Shown here: in pieces, positions 1 to 9,514 of the stretch
Position numbering within the stretch: the first letter of the stretch is position 1
Layout: every line of letters begins with the position of its first letter
Source of the DNA: Candidatus Ferrigenium altingense
Lineage (GTDB): Bacteria > Pseudomonadota > Gammaproteobacteria > Burkholderiales > Gallionellaceae
DNA: 64,000 nt
Direction of reading: 5' to 3'
Assembly (NCBI GenBank): GCA_020621985.1
Contig: JAHRYS010000004.1
Span: 124,001 to 188,000, forward strand
Made by a program: the position numbers and the translations under genes
Notes under the pieces: model-generated
What the model saw: only the letters and a program-made list of their open reading frames with translations
Databases searched by the model: none
What the model was told of the DNA's origin: nothing

Positions 1-193
1 GAAAGCCGGCCTGCCGCGCGCCGCTCACGAAGGCGCACAGGACTACGCAGGTCGCGTCGCCGCTGCGCGCCCGGAGATTGCCGGCACGATGCGCGACCTT
101 GCGTCACGCTACAGCGCGCTACGCTACGGTGCGGTGCAAGACGAACACGCGCAACAGGAATTTCTGCGGCGCACCGCTGCTTTGAAAACCTGA
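1..193 (+). CDS. C-terminal end of probable transglutaminase-like (TgpA/DUF4129-type) protein, partial
   Basis: Only the last 63 codons are in the window; the frame starts at base 2 and ends at TGA 191-193. The visible tail contains GLPRAAHEGAQDYAGRVAAA followed by a helical stretch with LASRYSALRYG. This resembles the C-terminal cytosolic DUF4129 part of bacterial DUF3488/transglutaminase-like membrane proteins, which often carry a G-x-P-R-x-x-x-E-x-x-x-x-Y/F-A-R-R motif. The assignment rests on this short motif alone. The stop is 40 bases before queD on the same strand, so the two could be co-transcribed. Confidence 0.5.
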   Translation, partial: KAGLPRAAHEGAQDYAGRVAAARPEIAGTMRDLASRYSALRYGAVQDEHAQQEFLRRTAALKT

Positions 194-233
194 CAGGGTA
201 TAATCCGCGCTACTTCAACCGACCTCATACACC

Positions 234-689
234 ATGCTGATTACCCGCCGCCTGGAATTCGATGCCGGACATCGCATCCCCAACCACACCAGCCAGTGCA
301 GGCATTTGCACGGGCATCGTTACGCCATAGAAATCACCCTGTCCGGTGACATCATTACGGCTGAAGGCCAGTCCGAACAGGGCATGGTGATGGACTTTTC
401 CGATGTAAAGCGCATCGCCAATGAAAAGTTGGTCGATGTATGGGATCACGCCTTCCTGGTCTATCGTGGCGATAGCGTGGTAAGCGATTTTCTCACCAGC
501 CTGCCGGAACACAAGACCGTCATCCTCGATGCCGTCCCGACTGCCGAAAATCTCGCGCAAATCGCGTTCAGCATGCTCGATCCCGCTTACCGGGACATCT
601 ACGGCAACCGCCTGCGCCTGGAGAGAGTCCGCCTCTACGAAACCCCCAACAACTGGGCGGACTGCATGCGCGCCGCAGACCATTATTGA
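234..689 (+). CDS. queD: 6-carboxy-5,6,7,8-tetrahydropterin synthase QueD
   Basis: QueD converts 7,8-dihydroneopterin triphosphate to 6-carboxytetrahydropterin, the second step in making the queuosine precursor preQ0. The 151-residue protein has the PTPS/QueD signature. FDAGHRI supplies His13 and CRHLHGHRY supplies His26 and His28, the three expected zinc ligands. Cys22 sits at the position of the catalytic cysteine. VWDHAFLV and the C-terminal RLERVRLYETPNNWADC are also family-typical. Length is normal for a bacterial QueD. No other queuosine gene is nearby. A hairpin terminator follows at 804-830. Confidence 0.93.
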   Translation: MLITRRLEFDAGHRIPNHTSQCRHLHGHRYAIEITLSGDIITAEGQSEQGMVMDFSDVKRIANEKLVDVWDHAFLVYRGDSVVSDFLTSLPEHKTVILDAVPTAENLAQIAFSMLDPAYRDIYGNRLRLERVRLYETPNNWADCMRAADHY

Positions 690-728
690 GTCGGCACTGG
701 CTATCTTTCCACTTACCCGTTCGGGCTG

Positions 729-773
729 ATAACCAGCCACTTGGTGGTCACTTCAGAGTGAATCCGCCACCAA
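729..773. repeat. Copy 1 of the AACCAGCCACTTGG palindromic repeat
   Basis: TAACCAGCCACTTGG (730-744) recurs at 36921 and 62644. Here it runs into a hairpin in which GGTGG pairs with CCGCCACC around TCACT-tcag-AGTGA. Only the first 15 bases match the other two copies, so this may be a diverged or partial member. Confidence 0.5.
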
Positions 774-803
774 AAAATCATGTGCCGTCAATAAGCCAAA
801 ATA

Positions 804-830
804 CATAGGCATATCGGCCTATGGTTTTTT
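804..830 (+). terminator. Rho-independent terminator after queD
   Basis: CATAGGC (804-810) and GCCTATG (817-823) form a 7-bp stem with a 6-base loop, followed directly by G and six T. It lies between queD and the downstream kinase gene, separating the two transcription units. Confidence 0.75.
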
Positions 831-892
831 GTGAAGCCGGCTGCCGGATAGTTGTATTATGCGTAGCGCAGCATTCAACGTGAGGAGGCAAG

Positions 893-3610
893 TTGAGCTA
901 TTCCGGACAACCCACCGAAGCAGAAACGCCTTCACCACACGGCCTTTTTTATTGGCCGCCTTTCTGGCTTTTCATCTTTCTGGTGCTGGCGTCCGGCGCC
1001 GTCAGTTATACCGCTTTCCAACGCCATAGCTCGAACATCAGGCAGGGAGAACTGAACGAGCTTTCCACCATTGCGGATTTAAAAGTGGCGGAAATCGCAA
1101 AATGGAGGAAAGGGCGCGAGGGGGATGCCGAAATTTTTTCGCGTGCTCCTTTCTTTGCGCGGGCAATAGAAAAATGGCTGCAACGGGGCGCACCACCCGA
1201 CGAAGACCGGCAGATGATCGTTGAGCGGATGAGGCTGATGCAAAGCGCCTATGGCTATCAGGAGATTTTCCTGTTCGATGCGCAAAGCAAGCCGGTTTTG
1301 TCCGCCTCCCCTGACGCTGCACTGCCCGGAGCGCATACCCTGGAACGGGTAAGGCAGTCCATCCAGACACGATCCGCCCTGTTTCTGGATATCGGCTCCA
1401 GCGACGATCCGGGCAGCATGGGCATGATCACGCCGATTCTGGCCAGCCACGGCGACAAGTCCATATCCATCGGTGCGGCTTACCTGCGGATGGATCCCTC
1501 CCAGTTCATTTTTCCGCTGCTGAAAGCAGCGCCGTCGGATCACAAGAGCATGGAAATGGTTCTGGTGCGCCGCGAAGGGAATGACGTGTTGTTCCTGAAT
1601 GTGCCCCGTCCCGGCGAAGGTGCTAGCCTGCTGCGGCAACCGCTGAGCCAATCGAAATTACCGGCCGCGATGGCGGTATTGGGAAGCCAGACGGAAACCG
1701 ATGGCGTGGATTACCGCGGCGTACCGGTAATTGCGGCGTTGCGCAAAATTTCCGATTCCGACTGGTTCCTGATTGCCAAGATGGAACAGCAAGAAATTTA
1801 TGCGCCGTTGCGGAAGCTGGCATGGCTGGTGACGGGTGCAATTATTGTTCTAGTCACCCTGACTGGTGCGGCGATGAGTTTGTGGTGGCGAAGCCAGCGC
1901 GCCAGATTCCTCATTGCCGAACAGGAGCGAACCGAAAAAGGCCTGCGGGCTGCATCGGCATATGCCCGCAGCCTGATCGAGGCGAGCCTCGACCCCTTGG
2001 TGACCATCAGCGCGGAGGGCAAGATCACCGATGTCAACAAGGCCACCGAGGAAGTCACCGGCTTCTCCCGCAACGAACTCATCGGTACCGATTTCGCCGG
2101 CTATTTCACCGAACCAGAAAAGGCGCAAGCCGGCTATCAGCAGGTTTTTGGCCAAGCCTTCGTGCGCGATTATCCGCTCACCATCCATCACCGGTCAGAG
2201 CGCCTGATCGACGTGCTGTATAACGCCACTGTTTACCGCGACGAGGCCGGAAATATCCAGGGCGTGTTTGCTGCAGCGCGCGATATCACCGAACGCAAGC
2301 GGGCAGAAAAAGACATCCAGCGCCTGAACCGGCTGTACAGCCTGTTGAGCCGAACGAACAAAATGATCGTGCGCGCGCAAAACCGGCAGACACTTTTCGA
2401 CGAGGCCTGCCGCATCGCCGTCGACCAGGGGTCGTTCAGGATGTCATGGATAGGCGTGATCGACGAAACGACGCGTTTCATAAAACCCGCTGCGATGTAT
2501 GGCAATTTCGGCGACTACCTCAAGGACATCCATATCTCGGTGGACGACATCCCGGAAGGGCGCGGGCCGACAGGCACAGCATTGCGCGAAGGAAGACACT
2601 TTGTCTGCAAGGATATCGAACACGAACCCTACATGAGGCCGTGGCGCGAGGCGGCGCTGGCAATGGGATACCTTTCATCCGCAGCTTTCCCGCTGTGGGT
2701 TGGCGGCATGGTGAAAGGGGTATTCACCGTCTATGCGCCCGAAACGAACTGGTTCAACGACGAGGAAATCCGCTTGCTGGACGAACTGACCTCGGACATC
2801 TCCTATGCGCTGGATGGCCTCGAAAAGGAAAGCCTGCGCAAGCAGGCGGAAGAGGAGGTGCTGCGGCTCAATACCGAGCTGGAACGGCGCGTCGTGGAAC
2901 GCACCGCCAGCCTGGAAGACGCCAACAAGGAGCTGGAAGCTTTCTCCTACTCTGTTTCGCATGACTTGCGCACACCGTTGCGCGCGGTTGACGGCTTCTC
3001 GCGCCTGGTGCTGAAACAATATGAAGACAAGCTTGATGGCGAGGGCAAACGGCTGCTGAACGTGGTGCGCGACAACACCAAAAGGATGGGGCAGCTGATC
3101 GACGATATCCTCGCGTTTTCCCGCGCCGGGCGGCTGGAAATCAAGACAGCGGAAGTCGATATGGATGCATTGGCACGCGATGTATGGCAGGAGCTCCAAC
3201 CTTCAATGGCGGGACGGAATGTGCGCCTGGATATCAAGCCCCTGCCGAAGATGCAGGGCGATCCCGCGATGCTGCGCCAGGTGTGGATCAACCTGCTGGG
3301 CAACGCCGCCAAATTCACGAATCCACGAACAGATGCCCGCATCGAAGCCGGCAGTTCGGTAGCGGGCAACGAATGCACGTTCTACGTGAAAGACAACGGC
3401 GTCGGCTTCGACCAGCAGTATGTGGATAAACTGTTCGGCGTGTTCCAGCGCCTGCACGGCGTTGCCGAGTTTGAAGGCACCGGCATCGGCCTGGCCATCG
3501 TCAAGCGCATCGTCACCCGGCACGGCGGAAGGGTGTGGGCGGAAGGTAAGGTCAACGAAGGTGCGGCGTTTTATTTCGCACTACCTGTTCTAAAGGAGAA
3601 ACGATCATGA
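893..3610 (+). CDS. Hybrid-input sensor histidine kinase (periplasmic sensor-PAS-GAF-HisKA-HATPase)
   Basis: This 905-residue membrane sensor kinase probably phosphorylates the response regulator encoded next. The start is TTG at 893, chosen because a strong GGAGG lies just upstream (883-888). A membrane segment at about residues 20-42 and another at about 308-332 enclose a roughly 265-residue periplasmic region of Cache-like character. A PAS domain follows (about 352-470) and a GAF domain (about 485-640). The HisKA motif [13 protein letters not shown] places the phospho-accepting His at residue 690. The ATPase has [10 protein letters not shown] (N box), DNGVGFD (G1) and [11 protein letters not shown] (G2). 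It overlaps the next gene by ATGA. The GAF closely resembles that of the HD-GYP protein two genes downstream. The ligand is unknown. Confidence 0.9.
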   Translation: MSYSGQPTEAETPSPHGLFYWPPFWLFIFLVLASGAVSYTAFQRHSSNIRQGELNELSTIADLKVAEIAKWRKGREGDAEIFSRAPFFARAIEKWLQRGAPPDEDRQMIVERMRLMQSAYGYQEIFLFDAQSKPVLSASPDAALPGAHTLERVRQSIQTRSALFLDIGSSDDPGSMGMITPILASHGDKSISIGAAYLRMDPSQFIFPLLKAAPSDHKSMEMVLVRREGNDVLFLNVPRPGEGASLLRQPLSQSKLPAAMAVLGSQTETDGVDYRGVPVIAALRKISDSDWFLIAKMEQQEIYAPLRKLAWLVTGAIIVLVTLTGAAMSLWWRSQRARFLIAEQERTEKGLRAASAYARSLIEASLDPLVTISAEGKITDVNKATEEVTGFSRNELIGTDFAGYFTEPEKAQAGYQQVFGQAFVRDYPLTIHHRSERLIDVLYNATVYRDEAGNIQGVFAAARDITERKRAEKDIQRLNRLYSLLSRTNKMIVRAQNRQTLFDEACRIAVDQGSFRMSWIGVIDETTRFIKPAAMYGNFGDYLKDIHISVDDIPEGRGPTGTALREGRHFVCKDIEHEPYMRPWREAALAMGYLSSAAFPLWVGGMVKGVFTVYAPETNWFNDEEIRLLDELTSDISYALDGLEKESLRKQAEEEVLRLNTELERRVVERTASLEDANKELEAFSYSVSHDLRTPLRAVDGFSRLVLKQYEDKLDGEGKRLLNVVRDNTKRMGQLIDDILAFSRAGRLEIKTAEVDMDALARDVWQELQPSMAGRNVRLDIKPLPKMQGDPAMLRQVWINLLGNAAKFTNPRTDARIEAGSSVAGNECTFYVKDNGVGFDQQYVDKLFGVFQRLHGVAEFEGTGIGLAIVKRIVTRHGGRVWAEGKVNEGAAFYFALPVLKEKRS

Positions 3611-4065
3611 GTATTTTGACTGATGGCGTGGAAATACTACTGGTGGAGGACAACCCCACCGATGCCGAACTGGCAATGGTGGCGCTGAAGGAACGCAACC
3701 TTGCCAACAGGCTGGTGTGGGTGAAGGACGGTGCCGAGGCGCTGGATTTCCTGTTTGCCACCGGCGCCTATGCCAAGCGCAACATCGAGAATCCCCCGAA
3801 AGTGGTGCTGCTCGACCTGCGCCTGCCCAAGGTGGACGGCCTGGAAGTGCTGCGCCGCCTCAAGGTGGATGAGCGGACGAAACGGATTCCGATAGTGGTG
3901 CTGACCTCCTCGAAGGAAGACCGGGATGTGGCCGAATGCTACAGCCTCGGCGTGAACAGCTATATCGGCAAGCCGGTGGAATTCGACGAGTTTTCCAGGG
4001 TGGTGTCGGAGCTTGGACTCTACTGGCTGCTGATCAACCAACCCCCCGTCCATCCGGTTAAATAG
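3607..4065 (+). CDS. Single-domain response regulator (CheY/Rcp1-like)
   Basis: A stand-alone receiver of 152 residues. The acidic pocket is VEDN (Glu14, Asp15) and the phosphorylation site is Asp70 in [13 protein letters not shown]. The conserved Thr/Ser is in VVLTSSKED and the conserved Lys in IGKPVEF. The extended loop around [15 protein letters not shown] is typical of Rcp1-type regulators that partner phytochrome-like or PAS/GAF kinases. The ATG overlaps the stop of the kinase gene (ATGA), with AAGGAG just upstream inside that gene, so the two are translationally coupled. There is no output domain, so it should act by protein contact or in a phosphorelay. Confidence 0.92.
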   Translation: MSILTDGVEILLVEDNPTDAELAMVALKERNLANRLVWVKDGAEALDFLFATGAYAKRNIENPPKVVLLDLRLPKVDGLEVLRRLKVDERTKRIPIVVLTSSKEDRDVAECYSLGVNSYIGKPVEFDEFSRVVSELGLYWLLINQPPVHPVK

Positions 4066-4067
4066 CC

Positions 4068-6419
4068 ATGGGTAAACCGCTCGGACAAACCGAATTGCGC
4101 ATCCTGCTGCTGGAGGATATGCCCACTGACGCCGAGCTGGTGGAGATTGCACTGCGCGAGGCGGGCTTGTCCTTCACCACCAAACGCGTCGACACCCGGG
4201 AGGCATTTATCCACGCGCTGGAGGAATTCAAACCGGACATCGTCCTCGCCGATTACAAGCTACCCGCCTTCGACGGTGCCTCCGCGTTGAAGATTGCCCG
4301 GCAGCAATATCCCACCGTGCCGGTGGTGATGGTGACCGGCGCCATAGGGGACGAGGCTGCCATCGAATTGCTCAAGCTGGGGGCGAGGGATTACGTCCTC
4401 AAGGATCGGCTGGCACGGCTTGGCCCTACGGTGCAGCGGGCATTGTCTGCCGAGCAAGGTATCCGCGCGCGCAAGGCGGCGGAGCAAGCGCTGCTGCAAA
4501 GCGAGGCGGATCTCAGGGCGCTCGTCGAGCATTCCCCGATCGCCATGCTGGAGGATACCGGCGTGGATGCGGACGAGAAGATCATCATGATTAACCAAAA
4601 GTTCACCGAGCTGTTTGGTTACACGATGAAAGACATTCCCGATGTGCGCCACTGGTGGCCGCTTGCCTATCCGGACGAGCAATACCGGGAAGCAATCAGA
4701 GCCGAATGGATAGAGCGGGTCGAAAAGGCTATCCAGAGCCACGGCGACATCGAGCCGATGGAAGTCACGGTGACCTGCAAAGACGGATCGAGCCGGTATG
4801 TCAAAATTTCCCTCGCCTCCATCGGCAGCAAAAATATCATCGCGTTTGAAGACCTCACCGAGCGCAAACAGATGTTGGATGCGCTCAAGGAAGCCGCAGA
4901 CCGCAACCGGATAATCATGGAAACGGCCAACGACGCGATCATCTGCATGAGGCCGGACGGCATCATTCACCTCTGGAACCACAAGGCGGAGGAGCTGTTC
5001 GGCTACGCCGCCGCAGAGGTTATCGGCCAGAACCTGCACCAGTTGATTACCCCCAATCAGTACCGGGAAAAGGAAATAGAGGGTTTAGAGCAATTCGCCA
5101 AGACCGGCACCGGCCCAATAGTAGGCAAAACGCTGGAAGTAACCGCATTGCGCAAGGACGGAGTCGAATTCCCGATCGAGCTTTCGATCTCGGCGATGAA
5201 CATCCGCGGCGAGTGGCATGCCACCGGCATCATCCGCGACATCACCGAGCGCAAGCAGGCAGAAGCGCGGATTCAGAAGTTGACCCGGCTCTATGCCACC
5301 CTCAGCCAGACCAACCACATCATTGTGCGCACCACCAACCGTGCGGAGCTGTTCAGCAGCATTTGCGAAAGCGCGGTTACCCACGGCAAGTTTACCCTGG
5401 CTTGGGTGGGGCTGGTGGATGAGGCGGCGCGCATGGTCAAACCGGTCTGCCATTTCGGCGCCGAACAAGGCTATCTGACGAATATTGTTGTCAGCACCGA
5501 CGATACGCCGCAGGGCCGCGGGCCGACCGGCGCCTCGATCCGCGAGAACCGCGTCAGCTACGTGAATGACTACGCCGCCGACGAACGAACATTGCCTTGG
5601 CGCGAGGCGGCGCTGAAGCGTGGCTTCTGCGGCGCGGCGGGGCTGCCATTGCGCTTCGGGAACAAGGCGATCGGGGCGCTGACCCTGTATACGGATGAAC
5701 CGGATTTTTTCGATGCCGAACAACTGGATTTACTGGAAGAAATGGCGATCGACATTTCTTTCGCCCTGGAGGGTTTCGGGCGGGAAGCACAGCGTCGGCA
5801 GGCCGAAGAAGAACGCGAAGCGGCTCTGCAAAAATTTCGGAAGGCGCTGGAGGGCAGCATCCAGGTGGCGGCCTCCATCAGCGAGATGCGCGACCCTTAC
5901 ACGGCCGGCCATCAGCAGCGGGTAGGCCAGCTGGCGGCAGCCATTGCCGTCGAGATGGGGCTTCCCCAGGCGCAGGCCGATGGTATCCGCTTCGGCAGCC
6001 TGATCCACGACATCGGCAAGATCGGCGTTCCAGCCGAAATCCTGAGCAAGCCATCGAGGCTGACGCCGCTGGAAATGCAACTGATCCAGATACATCCCAA
6101 GGCGGGCTACGAAATCGTCAAAGATATTGAATTCCCCTGGCCGGTGGCTCAGATGATCCTGCAGCACCACGAGCGATTGGATGGCTCAGGCTATCCGGCT
6201 GAACTGAAAGGCAACAACATCCTTCTGGAGGCAAGAATCATCGCGGTTGCCGATACGGTCGAGGCCATGTCGTCTCACCGCCCGTACCGCCCTGGCCTCG
6301 GCATGGATGCGGCGCTGGCGGAAATCACCGGCGCAAGCGGCGTGCGCTACGACCAACAGGCGGTGGAAGCCTGCCTGCGGCTGATCCGGGAAAAAGGCTT
6401 CACGTTCAACCCGGATTAG
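4068..6419 (+). CDS. Response regulator c-di-GMP phosphodiesterase (REC-PAS-PAS-GAF-HD-GYP)
   Basis: This 783-residue soluble protein should hydrolyse cyclic-di-GMP when signalled by the upstream kinase. The N-terminal receiver (about 10-125) has Asp62 in IVLADYKLPAFDG. Two PAS domains (about 145-265 and 275-395) and a GAF domain (about 400-560) follow. The C-terminal HD-GYP domain (about 585-780) is complete in its hallmarks: His647-Asp648 in LIHDIGKIGVP, QHHERLDGSGYP with GSGYP at 706-710, and the downstream IIAVADTVEAM. It starts two bases after the preceding stop and is the third gene of the operon. The GAF domain shares GRGPTG and PWREAAL with the kinase GAF. Confidence 0.92.
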   Translation: MGKPLGQTELRILLLEDMPTDAELVEIALREAGLSFTTKRVDTREAFIHALEEFKPDIVLADYKLPAFDGASALKIARQQYPTVPVVMVTGAIGDEAAIELLKLGARDYVLKDRLARLGPTVQRALSAEQGIRARKAAEQALLQSEADLRALVEHSPIAMLEDTGVDADEKIIMINQKFTELFGYTMKDIPDVRHWWPLAYPDEQYREAIRAEWIERVEKAIQSHGDIEPMEVTVTCKDGSSRYVKISLASIGSKNIIAFEDLTERKQMLDALKEAADRNRIIMETANDAIICMRPDGIIHLWNHKAEELFGYAAAEVIGQNLHQLITPNQYREKEIEGLEQFAKTGTGPIVGKTLEVTALRKDGVEFPIELSISAMNIRGEWHATGIIRDITERKQAEARIQKLTRLYATLSQTNHIIVRTTNRAELFSSICESAVTHGKFTLAWVGLVDEAARMVKPVCHFGAEQGYLTNIVVSTDDTPQGRGPTGASIRENRVSYVNDYAADERTLPWREAALKRGFCGAAGLPLRFGNKAIGALTLYTDEPDFFDAEQLDLLEEMAIDISFALEGFGREAQRRQAEEEREAALQKFRKALEGSIQVAASISEMRDPYTAGHQQRVGQLAAAIAVEMGLPQAQADGIRFGSLIHDIGKIGVPAEILSKPSRLTPLEMQLIQIHPKAGYEIVKDIEFPWPVAQMILQHHERLDGSGYPAELKGNNILLEARIIAVADTVEAMSSHRPYRPGLGMDAALAEITGASGVRYDQQAVEACLRLIREKGFTFNPD

Positions 6420-6750
6420 CCAATCCGCGTTGGAAACGATAACCCTGGAAAACTCAGTTCAAGCCACGGTTTGATTGGAACGCGGGCTTCCAGCCCGCAG
6501 GCGGACAGGATGTCCGCGCTCCCGGTATCCATTTTGCCAGTCCCCACGCACCACGTAGGAACTCAGCTTGTCCCGCGCTGCGGGACAATACTTAACGCGG
6601 CGCGTTGGGCGTTACATTCCCGGCTCAGCATGGGAACGATGAAAACCAGACCTGCAATTATGTTTGGCTGCCCGCATTTTTGGCGCTTGCCTGGACACCC
6701 CGGCGTTTTTCTGGACATGCCAAGCGGCTTAGTTCAAAATGCGCGGCCTC
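6420..6750. other. 331-base intergenic region with repeats before tRNA-Ser
   Basis: I see no convincing gene here. It contains two adjacent hairpins at 6481-6522 (listed separately), a short GTCCCGC/GCGGGAC hairpin near 6570-6588 and otherwise unstructured sequence. The tRNA-Ser promoter is presumably in the last 100 bases, but I cannot point to clear boxes. Confidence 0.5.
6481..6522. repeat. Double-hairpin dispersed repeat, intergenic copy
   Basis: GCGGGCT-tcc-AGCCCGC (6482-6498) is followed by GCGGACA-gga-TGTCCGC (6501-6517) and GCTCC. The second hairpin plus tail is the same family as the copy inside nuoG at 49479-49500. The two differ at four bases that form two compensated stem pairs. 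Confidence 0.75.
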
Positions 6751-6840
6751 GGAGGGCTGGCAGAGCGGTTGAATGCACCAGTCTTGAAAACTGGCAAGGG
6801 TTTGCGCCCTTCGTGAGTTCGAATCTCACGCCCTCCGCCA
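6751..6840 (+). tRNA. tRNA-Ser (anticodon UGA)
   Basis: A 90-base tRNA with acceptor GGAGGGC pairing with GCCCTCC and CCA encoded (6838-6840). The anticodon stem CCAGT/ACTGG holds loop CTTGAAA, giving TGA at 6785-6787. A long variable arm follows and the T loop is GTTCGAATC, as expected for a type II serine tRNA. It reads UCA and, through wobble, other UCN codons. Confidence 0.97.
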
Positions 6841-6914
6841 AACAAAAAACTTTCAGGCAGCTTTCTGCCGGGATAACCCGGCAGAAAACCCGATGATGAA
6901 GCTCATATAGACGA

Positions 6915-7241
6915 ATGACACCATCACCCCGCAGGAAAATCATTTCCCCGCTGCAACGTGGGTGGATAAAAGTGCGCTCGATGCAGGAAACCCAGCGCCT
7001 GTACATCCATAACGAGCTTTCCCATGCGCGCGGCCTGCTCCCGATTCTGATGAAGCGCCGCAATGGCGAGCAATGGAGCAAGGAAGAGCGCGAGTTATTG
7101 CTGCGCGACTTGCGTGCCTTATCCAACCTGAGTCCTTATCTGGTTCCGATCCTCATGCCCGGCGGCATCTTGATGCTTCCGCTGCTCGCGTGGTGGATAG
7201 ATCGCCGCCGCAAGGGACGGGGAAACACGACGGATGAGTAA
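6915..7241 (+). CDS. Small predicted membrane protein of unknown function
   Basis: A 108-residue protein that I cannot name securely. The N-terminal two thirds is charged and helical (MQETQRLYIHNELSHARG, then EERELLLRDLRAL). One hydrophobic segment LVPILMPGGILMLPLLAWW (about 76-94) is followed by a very basic tail DRRRKGRG. The helix-plus-PGG-membrane-segment pattern is loosely reminiscent of LETM1-type proteins, but this is weak. No clear ribosome-binding site precedes the ATG at 6915; a second ATG at 6981 is possible. It is 111 bases upstream of the BI-1 gene on the same strand. Confidence 0.55.
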   Translation: MTPSPRRKIISPLQRGWIKVRSMQETQRLYIHNELSHARGLLPILMKRRNGEQWSKEERELLLRDLRALSNLSPYLVPILMPGGILMLPLLAWWIDRRRKGRGNTTDE

Positions 7242-7352
7242 GCGCCCATTCAGGATCGATAGCGCAATCCGTCATTCACGATTGAAACTTTTCCGGTATT
7301 TCGATAGTCTTACGCCCGTTACTGTTTAATGATCAACCTTAGGAGGCCATAC

Positions 7353-8036
7353 ATGCAATACCAAACCACAACGCCCATCGGCACCATCGCGACCGAACAG
7401 AACAAGGTGCTGCGCAACACCTACATGATGCTGGCGCTGACCATGATCCCGACGGTGATCGGCGCGTTTATCGGCATGTCGATGAATTTCTCGTTCATGG
7501 CCGCAAGCCCGATTATGTCCTCGCTGCTGATGTTCGGCGCGATGATGGGCATAATGTTCGCCGTCAGCGCGTTGCGCAACAGCGTGTGGGGCATCGCCGC
7601 CCTGTTCGGCTTCACCCTCCTGGCGGGCGTGTTCCTCGGCCCGATCCTGCAAGTGGCATTGCACCTGAAGAACGGCGCGCAACTGATCGGCATGGCCGCA
7701 GGCGGTACCGGCATCATCTTCTTCTCGCTGGCAACCATCGCCACCGTGACCAAGAAGGATTTCAGCTTCATGGGCAAGTTCCTGTTCATCGGGCTGATCC
7801 TGCTGATCGTCGCGTCGCTGGCGAATGTGTTCTTCCAGATTCCCGCGCTGTCGCTGACCATTTCCGCGATCGGCGTGCTGATCTTCTCCGCCTACATCCT
7901 GTTCGATGTCAGCCGCATCGTGCACGGCGGCGAAACCAACTATGTGATGGCGACGCTGGGACTGTTCCTGAGCATCTACAACCTGTTCATCAGCCTGCTG
8001 CAGCTGCTGATGGCGTTCAGCGGCGAACGGGATTAA
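7353..8036 (+). CDS. Bax inhibitor-1 (BI-1/YccA) family inner membrane protein
   Basis: A polytopic membrane protein of 227 residues with seven hydrophobic segments, matching the BI-1/YccA/YbhL family. Family members include the FtsH-modulating YccA and transmembrane channel-like proteins. The open frame extends to 7329, but AGGAGG at 7341-7346 lies six bases before the ATG at 7353, so that is the preferred start (MQYQTTTPIG). Family features include the N-terminal LRNTYMMLALTM, the central SFMGKFLFIGLILLIVASL and the C-terminal ILFDVSRIVHGGETNYV with its Asp. A strong terminator follows directly. Confidence 0.9.
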   Translation: MQYQTTTPIGTIATEQNKVLRNTYMMLALTMIPTVIGAFIGMSMNFSFMAASPIMSSLLMFGAMMGIMFAVSALRNSVWGIAALFGFTLLAGVFLGPILQVALHLKNGAQLIGMAAGGTGIIFFSLATIATVTKKDFSFMGKFLFIGLILLIVASLANVFFQIPALSLTISAIGVLIFSAYILFDVSRIVHGGETNYVMATLGLFLSIYNLFISLLQLLMAFSGERD

Positions 8037-8051
8037 CCGTTTCGCGGCAAC

Positions 8052-8082
8052 AAAAAAGGCGACCGATCGGTCGCCTTTTTTT
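8052..8082. terminator. Bidirectional rho-independent terminator
   Basis: GGCGACC-gatc-GGTCGCC (8058-8075) is a perfect stem with a run of A before and seven T after it. It ends the BI-1 gene transcript and could also serve the oppositely oriented rlmD unit. Confidence 0.92.
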
Positions 8083-8115
8083 ACGCTCGCATTTTTACAG
8101 GGCGTTTTTAGATTC

Positions 8116-8216
8116 GTAGCCCGGATGAAGCCCTTCGACATACTCAGGACAGGCTTCGCGTAATCCGGGGATGGATACGATGCTCCCGGATTCCGCTATC
8201 GCTTCATCCGGGCTAC
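8116..8216. repeat. GTAGCCCGGATGAAGC inverted-repeat element at the rlmD 3' end
   Basis: GTAGCCCGGATGAAGC (8116-8131) and its exact complement (8201-8216) bracket 69 bases. The left arm is followed by CTTCGACAtACTCAGGACAG, the same short repeat found inside nuoL at 44764. The right arm supplies the TAG stop codon of rlmD. Confidence 0.85.
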
Positions 8217-9514
8217 ATCTTTTCGAACACCGCGATCGACTCGACATGCGAAGTCTGCGGGAACATGTTCATCACGCCCGCCGCCTTGAGCGCGTAGCCA
8301 TGCACCTGCACCAGTTCCGCCGCATCGCGCGCCAGCGTGGCGGGGCTGCAACTCACATAAACGATACGGCGCGGCGCGGTCTCCGGGGTGATGGCTTTCA
8401 CCAGTTCCGCCGCACCGTCGCGCGGCGGGTCGATCAGCCATTTGTCGAAATGTCCCAGCTTTACCAACGCCGCCTCGTCCATCTCGAACAGGTTCATCGC
8501 CCGGAATTCGGTGTTGCCCGATAGCCCGTTGTGCGCGGCGTTCTGCGCGGCGCGTTTCACCAGCGCGGCGCTGCCTTCGATGCCCAGCACTTGCGCGCCG
8601 CTGCGCGCGATGGGCAGCGTGAAGTTGCCCAGCCCGCAGAAGAAATCGGCGATGCGTTCGCCCGGCTGCGGGTCGAGCAGGCGGATCGCACGATGCACCA
8701 TCACGCGGTTAAGCGCGCTGTTGACCTGGGTAAATTCGGTCGGCGCAAACGGCATCTCGACAGCGTATTCCGGCAGCGTGTAGGTCAACGCCGGCGCGTC
8801 GAGAGGGTGGAAAGGATAGATGCTGTCCAGCCCTTTCGGTTGCAGCCAGAACTGGATGCCGTGCGCGTCGGCGAAGGCGCGCAACGCGGCCTCATCGCCG
8901 GCGGTGGGCGGCTCCATCACGCGCAGCACCAGCACGTCCACGTTATCGCCGCACGCCACCTCGATCTGCGGCAGGTGCTCGCGGATCGAGAGGCCATCGA
9001 TCATTTGCGCCAGCAGCGGGATCAATCCGGAAATTTTCGGCGGCAGGATTTCGCAGCGCGACATGTCCGCCACGTAGCTGCCGCGCTTTTCGCGGAAGCC
9101 GACCAGCGTCTTGCCCTTCTTCAGCACATGGCGCACCGACAGCCGCGCGCGCTGGCGGTAGCCCCACGGCAATCCATAGATCGGCGACAGAATGGTCTCG
9201 GGTTTGACCTTGCCGATGCGTTCGAGATTGTCTTCCAGCACGCGCTGCTTGGCGGCGACCTGCGCGCGCGGCTCGAGATGCTGCATCGAACAGCCGCCGC
9301 ACACGCCGAAGTGGATGCATTTCGGCTCGACGCGCATGAATGACGGCTTGAGAATGGCGGTTACCTGCGCATTCTCGAAGCTGGGCTTCTTGCGGTAAGA
9401 TGAGTAAGTGACGCGCTCGCCGGTCAGCGCGCCCTCGATGAAGATCACCTTGCCGTCGGCATGCGCGATGCCGCGACCTTCCTGGTCGAGCGATTCAATA
9501 ATGACTGGATTCAT
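8213..9514 (-). CDS. rlmD: 23S rRNA (uracil-1939-C5)-methyltransferase RlmD
   Basis: RlmD methylates U1939 of 23S rRNA using SAM. The 433-residue protein begins with a TRAM-like RNA-binding domain ([25 protein letters not shown]). The iron-sulfur ligands are in [14 protein letters not shown], plus the later SRCEIL. The methyltransferase core shows [14 protein letters not shown] (SAM loop), DPPRDGA and the catalytic cysteine in [13 protein letters not shown]. Length matches RumA/RlmD. The start ATG overlaps the stop of the upstream exonuclease gene (ATGA), so they form a two-gene operon. The stop codon is part of a palindromic repeat. Confidence 0.95.
   Translation of the reverse strand: MNPVIIESLDQEGRGIAHADGKVIFIEGALTGERVTYSSYRKKPSFENAQVTAILKPSFMRVEPKCIHFGVCGGCSMQHLEPRAQVAAKQRVLEDNLERIGKVKPETILSPIYGLPWGYRQRARLSVRHVLKKGKTLVGFREKRGSYVADMSRCEILPPKISGLIPLLAQMIDGLSIREHLPQIEVACGDNVDVLVLRVMEPPTAGDEAALRAFADAHGIQFWLQPKGLDSIYPFHPLDAPALTYTLPEYAVEMPFAPTEFTQVNSALNRVMVHRAIRLLDPQPGERIADFFCGLGNFTLPIARSGAQVLGIEGSAALVKRAAQNAAHNGLSGNTEFRAMNLFEMDEAALVKLGHFDKWLIDPPRDGAAELVKAITPETAPRRIVYVSCSPATLARDAAELVQVHGYALKAAGVMNMFPQTSHVESIAVFEKM

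Noticed and set aside
829-860. Promoter TTGTGA ... TATTAT upstream of the kinase gene
   Set aside because: Spacing of 20 bases between the boxes is too long for a confident sigma-70 promoter.
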